Positions 5,745 through 8,838 of a stretch of 8,838 nt of DNA are shown in pieces. The position numbers and the translations under genes are program-made. Source of the DNA: Oscillospiraceae bacterium (GTDB taxonomy: Bacteria; Bacillota; Clostridia; Oscillospirales; Oscillospiraceae); assembly GCA_017409645.1 (NCBI GenBank), contig JAFQSI010000048.1, positions 1 to 8,838 of the forward strand. The letters run 5' to 3'. The notes below the pieces were generated by a model that did no database searches, was not told where the DNA came from, and saw nothing but the letters and a program-made list of their open reading frames with translations. The stretch's first letter is position 1; each line of letters begins with the position of its first letter.

Positions 5745-6605
5745 ATGAATTACGCTGCATTGATCCAGAACAGAAAGTCCGTCCGGGAGTTTCAGAACAA
5801 GGTCGTCCCCTTCCAGCTCCTGGAGCAGGTGAAGACTTACTACCGCAAGTCCGCCCGGCATCTGATCCCGGAGATCGGCACGGAGCTGTACTTCTTCGGC
5901 ACCGACGCCCGGGAGGCCCTGGAGGGGGCTGCCGGCTACCACAAATTCCTGGTGGGCGCGCCCCAGTACCTGGTGCTGCTGACCGGGGAGCATCCCCAGG
6001 CCTACCTGAACGCGGGCTTCCTCATGGAGGATATGGTCCTGAAGCTGACGGACCTGGGTCTGGACAGCTGCTGGGTGACCTTTGCCGACAGCGAGCAGGT
6101 CAAGGACGCCCTGGGCATCGAGTCGGAGCTGAAGATCGCCGCCATCGTGGCCTTCGGCTACGGCGTGAAGACCACCCGCCGTCTCCGGCTGAACATCAAG
6201 AGCATGTCGAACATCGACATCCAGGCCAAGCGCCACTACTTCGAGCCCAAGCGCAGCGTCAGCGACCTGGCCCACTGGGGGACCTGGGGCAGCAGGGACG
6301 GCCTGGACAAGGCCATCGGCTTCTACGATGACATGCTCTGGGAGGCCCTCTACGCCGCATCCCTGGCTCCGAGCTACCTGAACCGCCAGGCCTACGGCTT
6401 CCTGCTGGATACCGGCTCCGTCACCCTGGTCGCCCGGCCCGACGACTACAGTGTGCCCATCGACGAGGCGCTGAGCCTGGGCATCGTGCTGCACCACTTC
6501 ACCGTGACGGCGGAGAACTGGGCCGGAAAGCTCAGCTGGAGCTTCGAGCCGGAGTCCGCACAGCTGCCCGAGGGCCACAGAGCCATCGCCACTGCAGCCA
6601 TCTGA
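5745..6605 (+). CDS. Nitroreductase family protein, two-domain TM1586-like type
   Basis: A flavin (FMN) oxidoreductase fold of the nitroreductase superfamily; physiological substrate unknown. 286 residues, about half again longer than a typical 180-220 aa nitroreductase, fitting the TM1586-like form in which two nitroreductase halves are fused into a pseudo-dimer. Seen: the N-terminal FMN-phosphate-binding motif LIQNRKSVREF (6-16); PQYLVLLTGEHP (73-84); ALYAASLAPSYLNRQAYGFLL (201-221) in the second half, which mirrors the classic APSxxNxQPW motif; and a C-terminal GIVLHHFTVTAE segment. AGGAGGG lies 6-7 nt before the ATG, a strong ribosome binding site. Divergent from the antiporter, monocistronic, ends TGA at 6603-6605 before a strong terminator. 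Some members of this type lack detectable reductase activity, so enzymatic activity should not be assumed. Confidence 0.85.
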   Translation: MNYAALIQNRKSVREFQNKVVPFQLLEQVKTYYRKSARHLIPEIGTELYFFGTDAREALEGAAGYHKFLVGAPQYLVLLTGEHPQAYLNAGFLMEDMVLKLTDLGLDSCWVTFADSEQVKDALGIESELKIAAIVAFGYGVKTTRRLRLNIKSMSNIDIQAKRHYFEPKRSVSDLAHWGTWGSRDGLDKAIGFYDDMLWEALYAASLAPSYLNRQAYGFLLDTGSVTLVARPDDYSVPIDEALSLGIVLHHFTVTAENWAGKLSWSFEPESAQLPEGHRAIATAAI

Positions 6606-6622
6606 TCAGAATCATACCTGAA

Positions 6623-6652
6623 AATGCCGCCCCGGCTTCCCGGGGCGGCATT
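6623..6652. terminator. Bidirectional terminator between nitroreductase and EIIA genes
   Basis: AATGCCGCCCCGG (6623-6635), loop CTTC, CCGGGGCGGCATT (6640-6652): a perfect 13-bp stem. It starts 17 nt after the nitroreductase stop and ends 21 nt before the EIIA stop. The flanking AAAA on the left gives a short U-run for the minus gene; the plus-strand U-run is weak (ATTGT). Confidence 0.8.
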
Positions 6653-6673
6653 GTATGCTGCTGTAAAGGAGGG

Positions 6674-7180
6674 TTATCCCTCGACCTCGATGATGACGTC
6701 GCTGTTCGTGACATTTTTGCCGGTGACGGTGCGCAGGGAGGGGTACTCGTCGGAGTTGCACACCAGCACGGGGGAGATGATGGGCAGACGGGCGGCCCTG
6801 ATGGCGTCCAGATCCGCTTCGAGCAGAAGCTGGCCCTTCCGGACGGTGTCGCCGTTTTTGCAGTGGATCCGGAAGGGGGCACCGTGCAGCCCCACGGTCT
6901 CCAGACCCACATGGATCAGGATCTCCACGCCGGTGCTGGAGGTCAGCGTGCAGGCGTGGCCGGTGTCGAACATCGTCTCTACGACGCCGTCAACGGGGGA
7001 GAGGACCCGGCCGTCGGTGGGGATGATGGCGATGCCCTTGCCCAGCAGCTCTTCGGCGAAGGTGGGGTCAGGGACCTCGGAGAGGGGAACGGTCCTGCCG
7101 TTCATGGGGGCGTAGAGCTGGTTGCCGTTGAAGGCAGGCGCCTCTTCAGGCTTTTTGAACAGTTTGCTGAGAATTCCCAT
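6674..7180 (-). CDS. crr: PTS glucose-type EIIA component, stand-alone (EIIA-Glc/Crr-like)
   Basis: A soluble phosphocarrier of the sugar phosphotransferase system that accepts phosphate from HPr and passes it to an EIIB domain; cytosolic. 168 residues, the length of single-domain EIIA-Glc. Seen: an amphipathic N-terminal tail MGILSKLFKKPEEA, like the membrane-associating tail of enterobacterial Crr; LYAPMNGRTVPLSEVPDPTF (22-41); GKGIAIIP (48-54); and both active-site histidines, His75 in FDTGHACTL and the phosphorylated His90 in ILIHVGLETVGL. The start at 7180-7178 is chosen because it gives the canonical N-terminus and has AAAGGAAG upstream; an in-frame ATG at 7219 would add 13 unrelated residues. 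No EIIBC, HPr or EI is present here, so its partners lie elsewhere. It is divergent from glycerate kinase. Confidence 0.94.
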   Translation of the reverse strand: MGILSKLFKKPEEAPAFNGNQLYAPMNGRTVPLSEVPDPTFAEELLGKGIAIIPTDGRVLSPVDGVVETMFDTGHACTLTSSTGVEILIHVGLETVGLHGAPFRIHCKNGDTVRKGQLLLEADLDAIRAARLPIISPVLVCNSDEYPSLRTVTGKNVTNSDVIIEVEG

Positions 7181-7220
7181 AGTAATGACTTCCTTTCCAA
7201 ATGCTGGCCAGTGGTGCATG

Positions 7221-7250
7221 ATTGTATGATCTCAATATAAAGGTACTCAA
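7221..7250 (-). promoter_or_regulatory. Probable promoter of the EIIA gene
   Basis: On the minus strand -35 TTGAGT (7250-7245), 18-nt spacer, -10 TACAAT (7226-7221), about 40 nt from the ATG. A perfect TTGACA (7268-7263) lies further up but has no fitting -10. A 7-bp inverted repeat ACAGCTC/GAGCTGT (7250-7256, 7271-7277) spans the region just upstream and may be an operator. Confidence 0.5.
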
Positions 7251-7296
7251 CAGCTCCGGGTTTGTCAACAGAGCTGTGTCCATTCGCCGTAAATTC

Positions 7297-7347
7297 GTCA
7301 TAGCGTCCATGGACGGAAGCGAAATTTTAGTCAAAGCGTCAATTGAC
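7297..7347. promoter_or_regulatory. Two operator-like direct repeats upstream of glycerate kinase
   Basis: GTCATAGCGTCCATGGAC (7297-7314) and GTCAAAGCGTCAATTGAC (7330-7347) match at 15 of 18 positions and are 33 bp apart, about three helical turns. Each ends in a perfect 10-bp palindrome (GTCCATGGAC and GTCAATTGAC). The second overlaps the kinase -35 box. The arrangement suits a regulator binding as two dimers on one DNA face. The regulator is unknown; a sugar-diacid or glycerate-responsive one is conceivable from context only. Confidence 0.55.
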
Positions 7348-7371
7348 ATTTTTCCGGCCGGACCATACATT
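7343..7371 (+). promoter_or_regulatory. Sigma-A promoter of glycerate kinase
   Basis: A perfect -35 TTGACA (7343-7348), 17-nt spacer and -10 TACATT (7366-7371). Transcription would start near 7378, leaving a leader of about 50 nt that ends in GGGAGG (7417-7422). The spacer contains a 10-bp palindrome TCCGGCCGGA (7353-7362). Confidence 0.8.
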
Positions 7372-7429
7372 TTTTCCAGAGAAAGCCTGAAAACGGAAGA
7401 AAAAGGCACATTGGCCGGGAGGAACGGAT

Positions 7430-8665
7430 ATGGATCAGAAATTGCGCACGGATGCGGAGCGGATCGTCCGCCATGCCATTGCTTCGGTGCTGCCTGACCG
7501 GGCGGTGGAGCGGGCGCTGGAGGGGATGGAATTCCCCGGAAGGGTGTTCGTGGCTGCGGTGGGCAAGGCCGCCTGGCAGATGGCCCGGACGGCGGTGGAC
7601 TGCCTGGGGCCGCGCATTTCCGGCGGCGTGGCGGTGACGAAATACGGCCATGTGATGGGCCCGATCGAGGGCGTCGAATGTATCGAGGCGGGGCATCCGG
7701 TGCCGGATGAGAACAGCTTCCGGGGCACAGAACGGATTCTGCAGCTGACCGGGGACCTCCGGGAGACGGATACGGTGCTGTTTCTGCTGTCCGGCGGCGG
7801 CAGCGCCCTCTTTGAGAAGCCCCTGATCCCGGCTCAGGAGCTGCAGCATATCACGAACCAGCTCCTGGCCTGCGGCGCGGACATCGTGCAGATCAACACC
7901 ATCCGCAAGCGGCTCTCCGCCGTCAAGGGGGGCCGGTTCGCCCAATGGTGCTTCCCAGCCCGGATCGAGACGGTGGTGCTGTCGGATGTGCTGGGGGACC
8001 GGCTGGACATGATCGCCTCCGGACCCGCCGCCGCGGACAGCTCCACCTGTGAGCAGGCTGTGCAGATCGCCCGGGACTGTGGCCTGGAGCTGAGCGCCCG
8101 GGCCTGGGAATGTCTGCAAACGGAGACACCCAAGGCGCTGACCAATGTCCACACCCGGATCATCGGCTCTGTCCGGCAGCTCTGCGCTGCTGCAGCGGAG
8201 GAATGCAGGCGGCTGGGCTATGAGACGGTGCTGCTGACGGACCAGCTCTGCTGCGAGGCCCGGGAGGCCGGCAGCTTTCTCTCCTCGGTCCTGCGCAGCC
8301 ATTCGGGCTCCGGCAGAAGGCTTGCCTTTCTGGCCGGAGGTGAGACGGTGGTCCATCTGACGGGCCGGGGAAAGGGCGGCCGGAATCAGGAGCTGGCCCT
8401 GGGGGCAGCCGAGGGGCTCTCCGGTCTGAGATGCTGCGTCATCAGCGTCGGCTCCGACGGTACCGACGGCCCCACCGACGCGGCGGGCGGCTACGCCGAC
8501 GGGGATACTCTGTCCGAGCTGGCCCGGAAGGGCCTGACCCCGGCGGCAGTCCTGCGGGAGAATGACGCCTACCACGCGCTCCGGGCGGTGGACGGCCTGA
8601 TCTTCACCGGCCCCACCGGCACGAATGTCAACGATGTGGCAGTGGCGCTGGTGGATATCGGATGA
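7430..8665 (+). CDS. Glycerate 2-kinase (DUF4147 + MOFRL family)
   Basis: Phosphorylates D-glycerate with ATP to 2-phosphoglycerate, feeding glycolysis; cytosolic. 411 residues, normal for the MOFRL-type (TtuD/GckA-like) family, which is unrelated in sequence to GarK/GlxK. Seen: N-terminal DUF4147 domain with VAAVGKAAWQMA (41-52), GHPVPDENS (88-96), the glycine loop LLSGGGSALFEKP (119-131), KRLSAVKGGR (160-169) and LSDVLGDRLDMIASGP (184-199); then the C-terminal MOFRL domain with AGGETVVHLTGRGKGGRNQELAL (302-324), GSDGTDGPTDAAGGYAD (341-357) and TGPTGTNVNDV (393-403). All signature motifs are intact. ATG is preceded by GGGAGG with 7-nt spacing. It appears to be transcribed alone, from its own strong promoter with two operator-like sites. 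No tartronate semialdehyde reductase or aldolase is adjacent, so the source of glycerate is not shown. Confidence 0.94.
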   Translation: MDQKLRTDAERIVRHAIASVLPDRAVERALEGMEFPGRVFVAAVGKAAWQMARTAVDCLGPRISGGVAVTKYGHVMGPIEGVECIEAGHPVPDENSFRGTERILQLTGDLRETDTVLFLLSGGGSALFEKPLIPAQELQHITNQLLACGADIVQINTIRKRLSAVKGGRFAQWCFPARIETVVLSDVLGDRLDMIASGPAAADSSTCEQAVQIARDCGLELSARAWECLQTETPKALTNVHTRIIGSVRQLCAAAAEECRRLGYETVLLTDQLCCEAREAGSFLSSVLRSHSGSGRRLAFLAGGETVVHLTGRGKGGRNQELALGAAEGLSGLRCCVISVGSDGTDGPTDAAGGYADGDTLSELARKGLTPAAVLRENDAYHALRAVDGLIFTGPTGTNVNDVAVALVDIG

Positions 8666-8673
8666 CAGCCTAA

Positions 8674-8697
8674 CAGGCCCGCCGAAAGGCGGGCCTG
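8674..8697 (+). terminator. GC-rich hairpin after glycerate kinase (probable terminator)
   Basis: CAGGCCCGCC, GNRA-type loop GAAA, GGCGGGCCTG: a perfect 10-bp stem starting 9 nt after the stop. No T-run follows (CCAGACTG), so it is a poor intrinsic terminator by sequence and may act instead as an mRNA 3'-end stabiliser. Confidence 0.5.
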
Positions 8698-8733
8698 CCA
8701 GACTGTCGAAGAACCTATATTTCTGAGCGCACC

Positions 8734-8819
8734 GTAGGGGCGACCCTCGGTCGCCCGCCGAAAAACAGCGTTTTTCGGATTTTCCGAAGGAAAATAAGCC
8801 TGTTTTCGCCTTACGGCGA
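8734..8819. repeat. Cluster of nested palindromes, probable dispersed intergenic repeat
   Basis: Seen in order: GGGCGACC-CTC-GGTCGCCC (8738-8756, 8 bp) preceded by GTAG; CCGAAAAAC-AGC-GTTTTTCGG (8758-8778, 9 bp); TTCGGA-TTT-TCCGAA (8774-8788, 6 bp), which shares bases with and so competes with the previous hairpin; and TCGCC-TTAC-GGCGA (8806-8819, 5 bp). The GTAGGGGCGAC...GTCGCCCG core resembles a palindromic intergenic repeat I recall from gut clostridial genomes. No coding sequence is evident from 8698 to the end; the element may run past the window. Confidence 0.65.
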
Positions 8820-8838
8820 CAGATTTTGCTTTACAAAA

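Noticed and set aside
7263..7268. Perfect TTGACA on the minus strand as -35 of the EIIA gene
   Set aside because: At 17 nt it meets only TACCTT (3 of 6) and the better TATATT is 23 nt away; TTGAGT/TACAAT at 18 nt is the better pair.

Overview
The window looks like chromosomal DNA of a GC-rich anaerobic Firmicute, most likely a gut clostridium of the Oscillospiraceae/Ruminococcaceae type. This is inferred from five things: strong AGGAGG-type ribosome binding sites, a T-box riboswitch, a ferredoxin-dependent 2-oxoacid oxidoreductase, a PTS EIIA protein, and dispersed palindromic intergenic repeats. I see no insertion sequence, phage gene, CRISPR array, tRNA or rRNA. Seven protein genes are supported, one of them cut by the left edge.

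Left block (1-3170, minus strand): a promoter near 3168-3140 drives a leader of about 290 nt that is a T-box riboswitch. After it come an AMP-forming acyl-CoA ligase (2844-1210) and, after a 112-nt gap holding a heptamer-built hairpin, the indolepyruvate ferredoxin oxidoreductase alpha subunit iorA (1097 to beyond base 1). The specifier reads as UUC (Phe) and the acceptor-pairing TGGT fits a tRNA with discriminator A, as tRNA-Phe has. A T-box switches genes on when its amino acid is short. The simplest reading is therefore assimilatory: an aryl acid such as phenylacetate is activated to the CoA thioester and reductively carboxylated by IOR to phenylpyruvate, then transaminated to phenylalanine. 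This is the most interesting content of the window.

Middle block (3300-6660): a monocistronic amidohydrolase-2 family metal-dependent hydrolase (+), a CPA2-type cation:proton antiporter (-) convergent with it across a shared terminator, and a divergent nitroreductase-fold protein (+) of the double-domain TM1586-like type. These appear to be independent single-gene units, each with its own recognisable promoter.

Right block (6660-8838): a stand-alone PTS EIIA-Glc (crr-like, -) is divergent from a glycerate 2-kinase (DUF4147-MOFRL type, +). The control region between them holds a near-consensus sigma-A promoter for the kinase, overlapped by one of two direct-repeat operator-like sites 33 bp apart. 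After the kinase there is a GC-rich hairpin, then a run of nested palindromes (8734-8838) that resembles a dispersed intergenic repeat.
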